From the NCBI RefSeq assembly GCF_000024465.1, contig NC_014010.1:1-64000 (forward strand): DNA of 64,000 nt, in the 5' to 3' direction. Position 1 is the stretch's first letter. The number at the start of each line of letters is the position of its first letter. The stretch comes from Candidatus Puniceispirillum marinum IMCC1322. GTDB lineage: Bacteria > Pseudomonadota > Alphaproteobacteria > Puniceispirillales > Puniceispirillaceae. Below the pieces are notes generated by a model, which saw only the letters and a program-made list of their open reading frames with translations, was not told the DNA's origin and searched no databases. Shown piece after piece: positions 9,067 to 15,769 of this stretch. The position numbers and the translations under genes are program-made.

Positions 9067-9186
9067 ATGGGTTTTTGTGATATTTTGAATTGGATTTATG
9101 CCCATGAAACCCTTACGGCAGGTTTCTTGGGGGTTGGTGCGGCATCCGCATCGGTTTATATGCTGACCATATTCTTTTCACCCTGA
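9067..9186 (+). CDS. 39-residue membrane peptide coupled to the type ISP gene
   Basis: ATG at 9067 lies two bases after the stop of the restriction gene and is preceded by GGAGGAATAGGG, a strong ribosome-binding site overlapping the upstream stop codon. The product begins MGFCDILNWIYAHE and has one hydrophobic segment (roughly residues 17-37, rich in Ala, Gly, Val) ending FFSP. No family was recognised. The coupling suggests co-translation with the enzyme, perhaps as a membrane anchor or accessory peptide; this is inference. It is too short to be found by most gene callers. Confidence 0.6.
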   Translation: MGFCDILNWIYAHETLTAGFLGVGAASASVYMLTIFFSP

Positions 9187-9244
9187 TTTTGATGTCCAGC
9201 ACCCGATTATGAGTGCGCTGGCCTTCAAAGCTAAAAGAAGTGGG

Positions 9245-9259
9245 TTAACAAAACGTTAG
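9245..9259. promoter_or_regulatory. Imperfect CtrA-type box between convergent genes
   Basis: TTAA-CAAAACG-TTAG. Unlike the other boxes it is not upstream of a start but in the gap between two gene ends. Its flanks resemble those of the box at 10145, suggesting a copied intergenic segment. Confidence 0.3.
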
Positions 9260-9302
9260 CGCGGGTGATTTTATGTGACGTTTTGTGTTTTGAGATAGAA
9301 CA

Positions 9303-10094
9303 TTAGCTTTCGTCATCATCGGGAATATCCTTTACAAAGCGGCATCGGGGATAGCCCGTACATCCCAGAAAAATATTGCCTACATTATTACCGCGCTTCG
9401 CCGTTCTTTTCGTCAATGCTGAACCACATCGCGGACAGTGCGTTGATGAACTGTGCCTATCATATATTGAGCGGATATGTTCATCATCGCTTATTGAGTC
9501 TTGCGCTTGCAATTGGGCAAACCGGTCATTTATGCGCGTCACATCAACGTCATCAAAAATACGGCGGTCAAATTGCTTGATATATCTATCAACGCCAGAT
9601 TGAAGGACATTAGCGGGCATATCTGTTTTGAACTCACAATCACCTACAAATGAAATCAATTCGTGGATATTGCGCCGATTTAAGCCAAGATAGTTAGCAA
9701 GCATTATCTTTTGCCTGAAGGTTTGTCGCAATGGGTTTTGGAATTGATGCTTTGCCTGATAGTGAATCTGTGTCCATTTGGCCTGTTTTTCATTGCCAAA
9801 AATCCAGCCATCCATGTTTTTTGTTTCGATTATGAACAACCCGAATGCAGAGATCACAATATGATCAATTTGTGTTGTTCCATGTCGACCATTCCCAGAG
9901 GGGATGATCACATTCTCATGAATAGAATATAGGTCAGCATCAAGCGACGAGTGCAAGCTATCAGAGGTTTCCTGTTCGCCAAGCCACCCTTTGTGCGATG
10001 GATTGTAGTACACACCACGAAATCGGGGAATAGGACGCCTAGCCCTGCCATAAGGATCAGCCCCGAACAACAATTTTATTAAATAGGTGATCAC
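9303..10094 (-). CDS. NERD-domain protein with topoisomerase-type zinc finger
   Basis: A 263-residue protein. The NERD (nuclease-related) domain covers about residues 35-150 with GWLGEQE, then D77 in QIDHIVIS and E90-x-K92 in IIETKN, the residues expected of a PD-(D/E)XK-like fold. The C-terminus has a four-cysteine zinc finger (C220, C223, C245, C251; CPRCGS...GCTGYPRC) as in topoisomerase I tails, expected to bind DNA. NERD proteins are common in defence islands and mobile regions, and this one sits between a restriction enzyme and a toxin-antitoxin pair. The start is a GTG with a weak ribosome site; a CtrA-type box lies 51 bp upstream. Confidence 0.88.
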   Translation of the reverse strand: MITYLIKLLFGADPYGRARRPIPRFRGVYYNPSHKGWLGEQETSDSLHSSLDADLYSIHENVIIPSGNGRHGTTQIDHIVISAFGLFIIETKNMDGWIFGNEKQAKWTQIHYQAKHQFQNPLRQTFRQKIMLANYLGLNRRNIHELISFVGDCEFKTDMPANVLQSGVDRYIKQFDRRIFDDVDVTRINDRFAQLQAQDSISDDEHIRSIYDRHSSSTHCPRCGSALTKRTAKRGNNVGNIFLGCTGYPRCRFVKDIPDDDES

Positions 10095-10144
10095 ATCTTT
10101 TAAGCGTCTGGTTACAAGTTAAGCCAAAGCCTATAAAAGACGGG

Positions 10145-10159
10145 TTAATTAAACGTTAA
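10145..10159 (-). promoter_or_regulatory. CtrA-type box upstream of the NERD gene
   Basis: TTAA (10145-10148), TTAAACG, TTAA (10156-10159): a perfect TTAA-N7-TTAA box, 51 bp upstream of the NERD start codon. Confidence 0.5.
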
Positions 10160-10196
10160 GTGAGTGCGATTTTACTTAATAATTTTCACCCCATCA

Positions 10197-10256
10197 CCCC
10201 TCATGTCGGGATGCCGCTTGCCAGCTGGATATGCCATTCGGCGCGGGTGATCTGGC
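10197..10256 (-). repeat. 60-bp direct repeat, left copy (remnant of the sel1 gene 3' end)
   Basis: Identical in 59 of 60 bases to 11015-11074, the 3' end of the Sel1-repeat gene. Read on the minus strand it still encodes the last 18 or so codons of that protein, with the stop, but no gene precedes it. The two copies bracket the hicBA pair. Confidence 0.9.
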
Positions 10257-10262
10257 TGGTGA

Positions 10263-10499
10263 TTAACAGTCACATTCACCATATAAACAAGCGTCAGGCA
10301 AGCCAGATTGGGCGATCATGGATTTCAATGTTTGCTGGATCACGTCGCTACCAGATTTGCCAGACACAATCACATGGCCAGGATGACCCGCCTTTTTGAA
10401 TTTGCGATGTGAGCCTTTGGCGGGTTCTTGAGTAAAACCATGCTTTTCTAGCGCGGCGATGACTTCACGGACTTTTAATGTGCGTTTTGATGATGCCAT
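10263..10499 (-). CDS. hicA: HicA-type toxin (mRNA interferase)
   Basis: A 78-residue protein with the HicA double-stranded-RNA-binding-like fold: an N-terminal helix region (VREVIAALEKHGF) and the catalytic GSH motif (KGSHRKFKK) with H37 or so, followed by a beta strand (HVIVSGKSG). HicA toxins cleave mRNA and stop growth until neutralised by HicB. The start ATG at 10499 overlaps the end of the antitoxin gene by 25 bases; an in-frame ATG at 10523 would add eight residues. Here the antitoxin gene comes first, the less common order. Confidence 0.85.
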   Translation of the reverse strand: MASSKRTLKVREVIAALEKHGFTQEPAKGSHRKFKKAGHPGHVIVSGKSGSDVIQQTLKSMIAQSGLPDACLYGECDC

Positions 10500-10864
10500 G
10501 CGGAATAATTCCCGTGCTGGCACCGTTCCACATTGTCGTTATTGTGATCTGATGCTTTGAATTTATCGCGCCAAACCAAAAATTTAAATTTTACTCGTTC
10601 CCATATAGGCATACGCAAATTGTCATAATGTGCGCGCTCTGCGCCAGTGGCGGCGTCACGCTCGTCAAACCAGTCAATCAAAGCATCGATGAATATCTCG
10701 CTTGCTTCGTCTTCGCTGTCGCCCTGAACGGCGATATAGGGGTATGTTGCGACGATATGATGGCTACCATCTTCGCATTTGGTCATGAAAACGCCGCCTT
10801 CAAGTCGTTGCAACACATTTTTCAACGCGACTGGTGCCCGTTCGTCTTGTGCTGGTTTTGACAT
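10475..10864 (-). CDS. hicB: HicB-like antitoxin
   Basis: A 129-residue protein ahead of and overlapping hicA. The N-terminal half has the HicB pattern (VATYPYIAVQGDSEDEASEIFIDAL, about residues 38-63). The C-terminal half (WERVKFKFLVWRDKFKASDHNN...) is charged and ends in a His/Asn-rich tail; the usual helix-turn-helix or ribbon-helix-helix domain for autoregulation was not recognised. The start ATG has AGGGAGA upstream. The 150-bp upstream gap holds an inverted repeat (10928-10938 with 10983-10993, 10 of 11 pairs) that could be the operator. Assignment rests largely on pairing with hicA. Confidence 0.72.
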   Translation of the reverse strand: MSKPAQDERAPVALKNVLQRLEGGVFMTKCEDGSHHIVATYPYIAVQGDSEDEASEIFIDALIDWFDERDAATGAERAHYDNLRMPIWERVKFKFLVWRDKFKASDHNNDNVERCQHGNYSAWHHQNAH

Positions 10865-10927
10865 TTAGAGTTCTCCCTGTAGCTTTTCAGGGGGCATTAT
10901 GTTGGCTTGCCCGTCAGAAAAAATATA

Positions 10928-10993
10928 CCCACCAAAATGTCTGCTACTATCACCGCTATCAGTAACGCAAAAAAATGTCAATATTTTGGCGGG
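10928..10993 (-). promoter_or_regulatory. Spaced inverted repeat upstream of hicBA
   Basis: CCCACCAAAAT at 10928-10938 and ATTTTGGCGGG at 10983-10993 are inverted copies with one mismatch, 44 bp apart, in the promoter region of the toxin-antitoxin pair. Possible autoregulatory site; no experimental support. Confidence 0.3.
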
Positions 10994-11014
10994 CGTGGTT
11001 TATTTGTAATATCC

Positions 11015-11074
11015 CCCCTCATGTCGGGATGCCGCTCGCCAGCTGGATATGCCATTCGGCGCGGGTGATCTGGC
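11015..11074 (-). repeat. 60-bp direct repeat, right copy (genuine sel1 3' end)
   Basis: Overlaps the last codons and stop of the Sel1-repeat gene. It matches 10197-10256 at 59 of 60 bases. Distance between copies is 818 bp. Confidence 0.9.
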
Positions 11075-11720
11075 CATCGCTCAGGCGGGTGCGCAGACGC
11101 GATAACAGCTTGTCCAGCTTGGCATGAAAATCTGCCGATAAAGGCTTATGCGATCTGGTCGGGTGCGTGCTGATCTGGCGGGCGTTGATTTCGGCCATGC
11201 GCGCCCAGCCATAGGCATGCTGCAGATTGCGCTTTACGCCGCGGCCATGCGCAAACAGGATCGCCAGATTATGCTGGGCAACGGGGTGGTTGTGATGCGC
11301 CGCCTGATGATAGAAACGTGCCGCTGTGGCAAAATTCTGCTTCACGCCAAGCCCGCGTTCATACAGAAAGCCAAGCCGGAATTGCGCGCGTATATGCCCC
11401 TGGGTGGCGGCTAGGCTGTAATAATGATGCGCTGTGGTCATGTCTTGCGGCACATGCTGGCCGCGCTGAAACGCCTCGCCAAGCCGGAATTGCGCGATTG
11501 CCGAGCCGGCGGCGGCCTGCTGGCGGAGGGTGGTGATCTGCTTGCTGGTGTCCTGCGGTAAGGTGCCAGCTTCGGCCTCGGTCACAAAGGGGATCGCCAG
11601 CACACACAGGATCAGCGCGATAACAATGCCGCGCATCATCGCCACCGTGCGGCGCGCATTTCCATAGCGGCTGGGGTCGGGAATGTGAATGCTGGTAATG
11701 GTAAAGGGTCTTGTGGTCAT
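11019..11720 (-). CDS. Sel1-repeat (TPR-like) protein, secreted or membrane-anchored
   Basis: A 233-residue protein from the ATG at 11720, chosen because AGGAGG precedes it by seven bases; the frame stays open upstream to 11999 but those residues look non-coding. An N-terminal hydrophobic segment (about residues 31-50, GIVIALILCVLAIPFVTEAEA) could be a signal peptide or anchor. Three Sel1 repeats follow (QFRLGEAFQRG..., QFRLGFLYERGLGV..., QHNLAILFAHGRGV...), helical pairs used for protein-protein contacts, often in envelope or signalling proteins. The partner is unknown. Its 3' end is duplicated on the far side of hicBA. Confidence 0.82.
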   Translation of the reverse strand: MTTRPFTITSIHIPDPSRYGNARRTVAMMRGIVIALILCVLAIPFVTEAEAGTLPQDTSKQITTLRQQAAAGSAIAQFRLGEAFQRGQHVPQDMTTAHHYYSLAATQGHIRAQFRLGFLYERGLGVKQNFATAARFYHQAAHHNHPVAQHNLAILFAHGRGVKRNLQHAYGWARMAEINARQISTHPTRSHKPLSADFHAKLDKLLSRLRTRLSDGQITRAEWHIQLASGIPT

Positions 11721-12020
11721 GTCTGCCTCCTGTTTTGTGTTTCCGGCGCACCGGCTCCTGAGGCAAGTATTAGGAATAAATAATTTACAAAACGTTAATG
11801 CAATGGTGAATAATGCGCGCCTCACCAAAATGTGATTTCGGCGGTGCCTGTCCGGCATTGACCAGCACGGGCAGGGGCGCATGTCAGCATCAAACATGCG
11901 GAAATATAGGGGCTTTCGGTTGACATAGGGCGGCTTTTCGCCTACACCCTCGTGAAGTTTGGTGCCAGCATGGCTCTGGTTGTGCGTACCGAACCCCATT
12001 TCAGATAAATGAGCAATAAT
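11721..12020. other. Intergenic region between the sel1 gene and rpmF
   Basis: About 300 bp holding divergent promoters. It contains an imperfect CtrA-type box at 11784-11798 and a frame (minus, to 11999) continuous with sel1 but lacking a ribosome site or recognisable residues. Nothing else was seen. Confidence 0.5.
11784..11798 (-). promoter_or_regulatory. Imperfect CtrA-type box upstream of the sel1 gene
   Basis: TTTA-CAAAACG-TTAA: spacing of seven kept, one base changed in the first half; 64 bp upstream of the chosen sel1 start. Confidence 0.35.
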
Positions 12021-12206
12021 ATGGCTGTTCCAAAAAGTAAGATCACCAAATCAAAGCGGAATATGCGCCGCGCCCATGATGCGCTGAGCAGTGACGCCTA
12101 TGTCGAAGATAAAACAACTGGCGAATTGCACCGCCCGCATCATATCGACCTGAAAACCGGTATGTATCGCGGCAAGCAGGTGCTTAAAGTCAAAGATCGC
12201 ATCTAA
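12021..12206 (+). CDS. rpmF: 50S ribosomal protein bL32
   Basis: A 61-residue basic protein starting [22 protein letters not shown], the signature N-terminus of bL32. The four zinc-binding cysteines of some bL32 forms are absent (C-minus type). The start at 12021 is preferred over an in-frame ATG at 12009 because bL32 always begins MAVPK. The usual downstream partners plsX and fabH are not present; instead a 15-bp tandem repeat begins one base after the stop. Confidence 0.96.
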   Translation: MAVPKSKITKSKRNMRRAHDALSSDAYVEDKTTGELHRPHHIDLKTGMYRGKQVLKVKDRI

Positions 12207-12261
12207 TCTATCGGGCATCAGTCTATCGGGCATCAGTCTATCGGGCATCTGGTCTATCGGG
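12207..12261. repeat. 15-bp tandem repeat directly after rpmF
   Basis: About 3.6 copies of TCTATCGGGCATCAG beginning immediately after the rpmF stop codon. The third copy differs by one base and the fourth is partial and offset by one base. A similar 15-bp array follows amt. Confidence 0.85.
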
Positions 12262-12449
12262 AAAAGCGGCACCTATTGATGTCTGTCCAGATTACCCCGA
12301 TGATCATTCGGCCTCTTTGACTGGTTCCAGGCGGGCTTTATGAGTGGTTGGCATGCGGGGCTTTGCACCGGGCTTTGTCACAGTTGAATCTCATCACGCT
12401 AAAGCTCATTTCGCTATATGGGCACCTTTAAGGGTAAAGGCTTTTCATC

Positions 12450-12779
12450 ATGAACGACAAACATGCGAAATTCAGCATTGGCGCGATTGTACGGCACCGG
12501 CTGTATCCGTTTCGCGGCGTCGTTGTCGATGTCGATCCCGAATTCGACAATAGCGAAGAATGGTATAATTCGATCCCAGCCGAAGCGCGGCCAGAAAAAG
12601 ACCAGCCATTCTATCATCTGCTGGCCGAAAATGCCGATAGCTATTACACCGCCTATGTCAGCCAGCAGAATCTGTTGGCCGATGGCGAGAATGGCCCGGT
12701 CGGGCATCCCGATATCGACGAGGTTTTCGACAGTCTGGATGGCGAATGCTATGTGCTGCGCCGTGAGGCCTATAACTAA
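12450..12779 (+). CDS. hspQ: Heat shock protein HspQ / hemimethylated-DNA-binding YccV-like
   Basis: A 109-residue protein matching the YccV/HspQ fold: KFSIGAIVRHRLYPFRGVVVDVDPEFDNSEEWY near the N-terminus, then QPFYHLLAEN and TAYVSQQNLL. In E. coli HspQ binds hemimethylated DNA and modulates Lon proteolysis; alphaproteobacterial members are commonly annotated from sequence only. It stands alone between rpmF and the SUF operon. The start ATG has a short AAGG ribosome site. A C-terminal region of about 25 residues is acidic. Confidence 0.9.
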   Translation: MNDKHAKFSIGAIVRHRLYPFRGVVVDVDPEFDNSEEWYNSIPAEARPEKDQPFYHLLAENADSYYTAYVSQQNLLADGENGPVGHPDIDEVFDSLDGECYVLRREAYN

Positions 12780-12884
12780 GCCGCCTAGCGCTTATAATTC
12801 CCGATTTCATAAATAATTTTTGCATGCTTGCGATGGCGATAGGGCTTGCAATAACGGCGGGTTTTCCTATATCTAGCTAATCAG

Positions 12885-12897
12885 GACTAAATTAGTC
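12885..12897 (+). promoter_or_regulatory. Palindrome upstream of the Rrf2/SUF operon
   Basis: GACTAA-A-TTAGTC, a perfect 6-bp inverted repeat around one base, about 90 bp upstream of the Rrf2-family start. Rrf2 proteins such as IscR bind sites of this kind, so it may be the autoregulatory operator. Confidence 0.45.
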
Positions 12898-12899
12898 TT

Positions 12900-12918
12900 G
12901 ATTATGATAATCATTCGC
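12900..12918 (+). promoter_or_regulatory. Fur-like iron box
   Basis: GATTATGATAATCATTCGC agrees with the classical 19-bp Fur box at 16 positions. It adjoins the palindrome at 12885 and lies about 70 bp before the Rrf2-family gene that heads the SUF operon. Iron control of SUF is well established in other bacteria; in this lineage the acting protein could be Fur, Mur or Irr. Confidence 0.5.
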
Positions 12919-12985
12919 AGATATGGCCTCGTTTCCGTTCTTAATGTGCGGCGATGGCGCCAATAGAGCGAAAGCAGGAGACAGC

Positions 12986-13480
12986 ATGATCAGGCTGAAC
13001 CGGATGACAGATTACGCGATTGTCGTGCTTGGCGCATTGGCGCATAAGCGCGATGAAACCGTGGCGACCGCGTTACTGGCCGAACTGACCGGGTTGAAAC
13101 AGCCAACCGTGGCCAAGGTGGCCAAAAACCTCGTGGCGGCCGATCTGCTGGTCACGCAACGCGGGGTGAATGGGGGGTATCGGCTGGTCCGGCCTGCGCG
13201 GTCGATTTCGCTGGTTGATATTGTCGAAGCGATGGAAGGCCCGATCGCGGTGACCGATTGCGTCGATGGCGCGCCAGATCCATGCGCGGTGACGCATTGC
13301 TGTTTCATGGCAAATAACTGGAACCGGGTCAATCTGGCAATCCGCGGCGCGCTTGAGGCGGTGACGCTGGAGGATCTGACCGATCCGGCGCAATTGTTTC
13401 CGGTGCGGATGTCGGCAGATCAGATGGCCGATGATGACCCGCAAGATAATAATGCGTCTTATGTAGAGCGCATGAATTAG
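12986..13480 (+). CDS. Rrf2-family SUF regulator (IscR/SufR-like)
   Basis: A 164-residue transcription factor starting MIRLNRMTDYAIVVLGALA, with AGGAG six bases before the ATG; an upstream in-frame ATG at 12923 has no ribosome site. The winged helix-turn-helix spans about residues 8-65 (LTGLKQPTVAKVAKNLVAADLLVTQRGVNGGYRL). Cysteines in TDCVDGAPDPCAVTHCC (about 91-105) fit the Fe-S ligand loop of IscR-type sensors. As first gene of the operon it is expected to sense cluster supply and control sufBCDS. The C-terminal tail is acidic and unassigned. Confidence 0.9.
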   Translation: MIRLNRMTDYAIVVLGALAHKRDETVATALLAELTGLKQPTVAKVAKNLVAADLLVTQRGVNGGYRLVRPARSISLVDIVEAMEGPIAVTDCVDGAPDPCAVTHCCFMANNWNRVNLAIRGALEAVTLEDLTDPAQLFPVRMSADQMADDDPQDNNASYVERMN

Positions 13481-13508
13481 GACTTTGACAACAGGACTTT
13501 GACAACAG
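13479..13508 (+). repeat. 14-bp tandem repeat with -35-like boxes before sufB
   Basis: AGGACTTTGACAAC occurs twice head to tail, the first copy overlapping the regulator's stop codon. Each copy includes TTGACA, an ideal -35 hexamer, giving a possible internal promoter for sufB. No strong -10 box is seen at the right distance. Confidence 0.6.
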
Positions 13509-13543
13509 TTAGACTAGACATTTAGCGAGTAAGAGGAAAGCTT

Positions 13544-14995
13544 ATGGCGGCAACAACCCAAACCATCGAACAGATGGAAGCGGCAACAGGCAAATATAAA
13601 TACGGATTTGTCACCGATATCGAAAGCGATAAGGCACCCAAAGGCCTTAACGAAGATATCATCCGCTTTATTTCGGCCAAAAAGGACGAGCCAGAATGGA
13701 TGCTGGCCTGGCGGCTGAAAGCCTATAAAAAATGGCTGACGATGGAATCACCCGACTGGGCGAAGCTAGATATTGATCCGATTGATTATCAGGATGTGTA
13801 TTATTATTCGGCGCCGAAAGATTCTGAAAAGCTGAAATCGCTTGATGAGGTCGATCCGGAATTGCTCGCTACCTATGAAAAGCTGGGAATTCCGCTGAAT
13901 GAGCAGAAAATGCTGGCTGGCGTGGCAGTTGATGCGGTGTTTGATTCAGTATCGGTAGCGACGACCTTTCGCGGTGAACTGGCCAAGGTGGGGGTTATTT
14001 TCTGCCCGATTTCCGAAGCCATCCGCGATTATCCCGATCTGGTCAAAAAATATATGGGGTCAGTGGTACCTGTTGCCGATAATTATTTCTCGGCGCTGAA
14101 CAGCGCGGTGTTCACCGATGGATCATTCGTCTATATCCCGAAAGGCGTGCGCTGCCCGATGGAGCTATCGACCTATTTCCGGATCAATGAACAGAATACC
14201 GGCCAGTTCGAACGGACGCTGATTATCGCCGAGGACGAATCCTATGTCAGCTATCTCGAAGGCTGTACCGCACCGCAACGCGATGAAAACCAGCTACATG
14301 CGGCGGTTGTCGAACTGGTCGCGATGCAGGATGCCGAAATCAAATATTCAACCGTGCAGAACTGGTATCCGGGCGATGAAAACGGCAAAGGCGGGATCTA
14401 TAATTTTGTCACCAAACGTGGCGCCTGTCGCGGTGATCGGTCAAAGATTTCATGGACACAGGTGGAAACCGGTTCGGCGATCACATGGAAATATCCATCC
14501 TGTATTCTGCAAGGCAAGGAGTCGGTGGGCGAATTCTATTCGGTGGCTTTGACAAATAACATGCAACAAGCCGATACCGGCACGAAAATGATCCATATCG
14601 GCGAAGGCAGCCGTTCGACGATCATCTCGAAGGGGATTTCGGCAGGCAAGTCGCAAAATTGCTATCGCGGGCTTGTGCGGATGCAACCAGGTGCCGAGAA
14701 TGCGCGTAACTTTACGCAATGTGACTCGCTTCTGGTGGGTGATAAATGTGGTGCGCATACGGTGCCCTATATCGTCTCGCGCAACCCCAGTGCCAAAATC
14801 GAACATGAGGCGACAACGTCGCGCATTTCCGAAGATCAGCTGTTTTATTGTCTGCAACGCGGCATCAATGAAGAAGATGCCGTGTCTTTGATCGTCAATG
14901 GCTTCTGCAAGGAAGTGATGAAGGAATTGCCGATGGAATTTGCCGTCGAAGCACAGAAACTTATTGGAATCAGCCTTGAAGGCTCGGTTGGTTAA
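13544..14995 (+). CDS. sufB: Fe-S cluster scaffold subunit SufB
   Basis: A 483-residue cytoplasmic protein, the usual SufB length. It has the family opening ([17 protein letters not shown]), the core [39 protein letters not shown], and the C-terminal [10 protein letters not shown] and CGAHTVPYI motifs with conserved cysteines at about 393 and 403. SufB with SufC and SufD forms the SufBC2D complex on which Fe-S clusters are assembled with sulfur from SufS. The ATG has AGAGGAAAG upstream; sufC follows after 18 bp. Confidence 0.97.
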   Translation: MAATTQTIEQMEAATGKYKYGFVTDIESDKAPKGLNEDIIRFISAKKDEPEWMLAWRLKAYKKWLTMESPDWAKLDIDPIDYQDVYYYSAPKDSEKLKSLDEVDPELLATYEKLGIPLNEQKMLAGVAVDAVFDSVSVATTFRGELAKVGVIFCPISEAIRDYPDLVKKYMGSVVPVADNYFSALNSAVFTDGSFVYIPKGVRCPMELSTYFRINEQNTGQFERTLIIAEDESYVSYLEGCTAPQRDENQLHAAVVELVAMQDAEIKYSTVQNWYPGDENGKGGIYNFVTKRGACRGDRSKISWTQVETGSAITWKYPSCILQGKESVGEFYSVALTNNMQQADTGTKMIHIGEGSRSTIISKGISAGKSQNCYRGLVRMQPGAENARNFTQCDSLLVGDKCGAHTVPYIVSRNPSAKIEHEATTSRISEDQLFYCLQRGINEEDAVSLIVNGFCKEVMKELPMEFAVEAQKLIGISLEGSVG

Positions 14996-15013
14996 TCTCA
15001 GACAGGATATATT

Positions 15014-15769
15014 ATGACAGCTTTACTTGAAATCAGGGATCTACACGCATCGGTTGGCGATACACCGATCCTGAAAGGTATTAATCTGACGATTAATGCT
15101 GGCGAAATACACGCCATCATGGGGCCGAACGGGTCGGGCAAAAGCACGATGTCCTATGTACTTTCTGGCCGTAATGGTTATGAGGTGACAAGCGGCGATG
15201 TTTTGATGAATGGCGTGTCGATGCTGGAAATGGAACCCGATGAACGCGCCCGGGCGGGCATGTTTTTGGCGTTTCAATATCCGGTCGAATTGCCTGGTGT
15301 CGGCGGCATGAGCTTTTTGCGCGCGGCCGTCAACGCGCGGCGGATTGAGGCTGGTGAGGATGAAGTTGATCAGCTTGAATTTGTCAAAATGGTGCGCGCC
15401 AAGGCCAAAATTCTGGGCATTAATGACGAGATGCTGAAGCGGGCGGTCAATGTCGGCTTTTCAGGCGGTGAAAAGAAACGCTATGAAATTCTGCAGATGG
15501 CCTTGCTTGAACCGATGATGGCGGTGCTTGATGAAACCGATTCCGGCCTTGATGTTGATGCGCTGAAGATCGTGTCGGAAGGGGTTAATCTGTTGCGTGA
15601 TCCAGCGCGCTCGATGCTGGTGATTACGCATTATCAGCGTTTGCTGGATTATATCGTGCCTGATTATGTGCATATTCTGGCAGGTGGTAAAATCCGTAAA
15701 TCTGGCGATAAGTCGCTGGCACTTGAAGTAGAGGAGCAGGGCTATGCTGGCATCGACGATGCAGCCTAA
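15014..15769 (+). CDS. sufC: Fe-S assembly ATPase SufC
   Basis: A 251-residue ABC-type ATPase without membrane segments. Walker A is GPNGSGKST near residues 37-45, the Q-loop is FLAFQYPVELPGV, the signature FSGGEKKRYEILQM lies near 150, and Walker B with catalytic Glu is MMAVLDETDSGLD. The EKKR signature variant is typical of SufC. It drives conformational change in SufBC2D. Its 3' end overlaps the sufD start by 26 bases. Confidence 0.97.
   Translation: MTALLEIRDLHASVGDTPILKGINLTINAGEIHAIMGPNGSGKSTMSYVLSGRNGYEVTSGDVLMNGVSMLEMEPDERARAGMFLAFQYPVELPGVGGMSFLRAAVNARRIEAGEDEVDQLEFVKMVRAKAKILGINDEMLKRAVNVGFSGGEKKRYEILQMALLEPMMAVLDETDSGLDVDALKIVSEGVNLLRDPARSMLVITHYQRLLDYIVPDYVHILAGGKIRKSGDKSLALEVEEQGYAGIDDAA

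Noticed and set aside
11721-11999. Upstream extension of the Sel1 protein by 93 residues
   Set aside because: The ATG at 11720 has a strong ribosome site followed by a signal-like segment; the extension has no plausible start signal.
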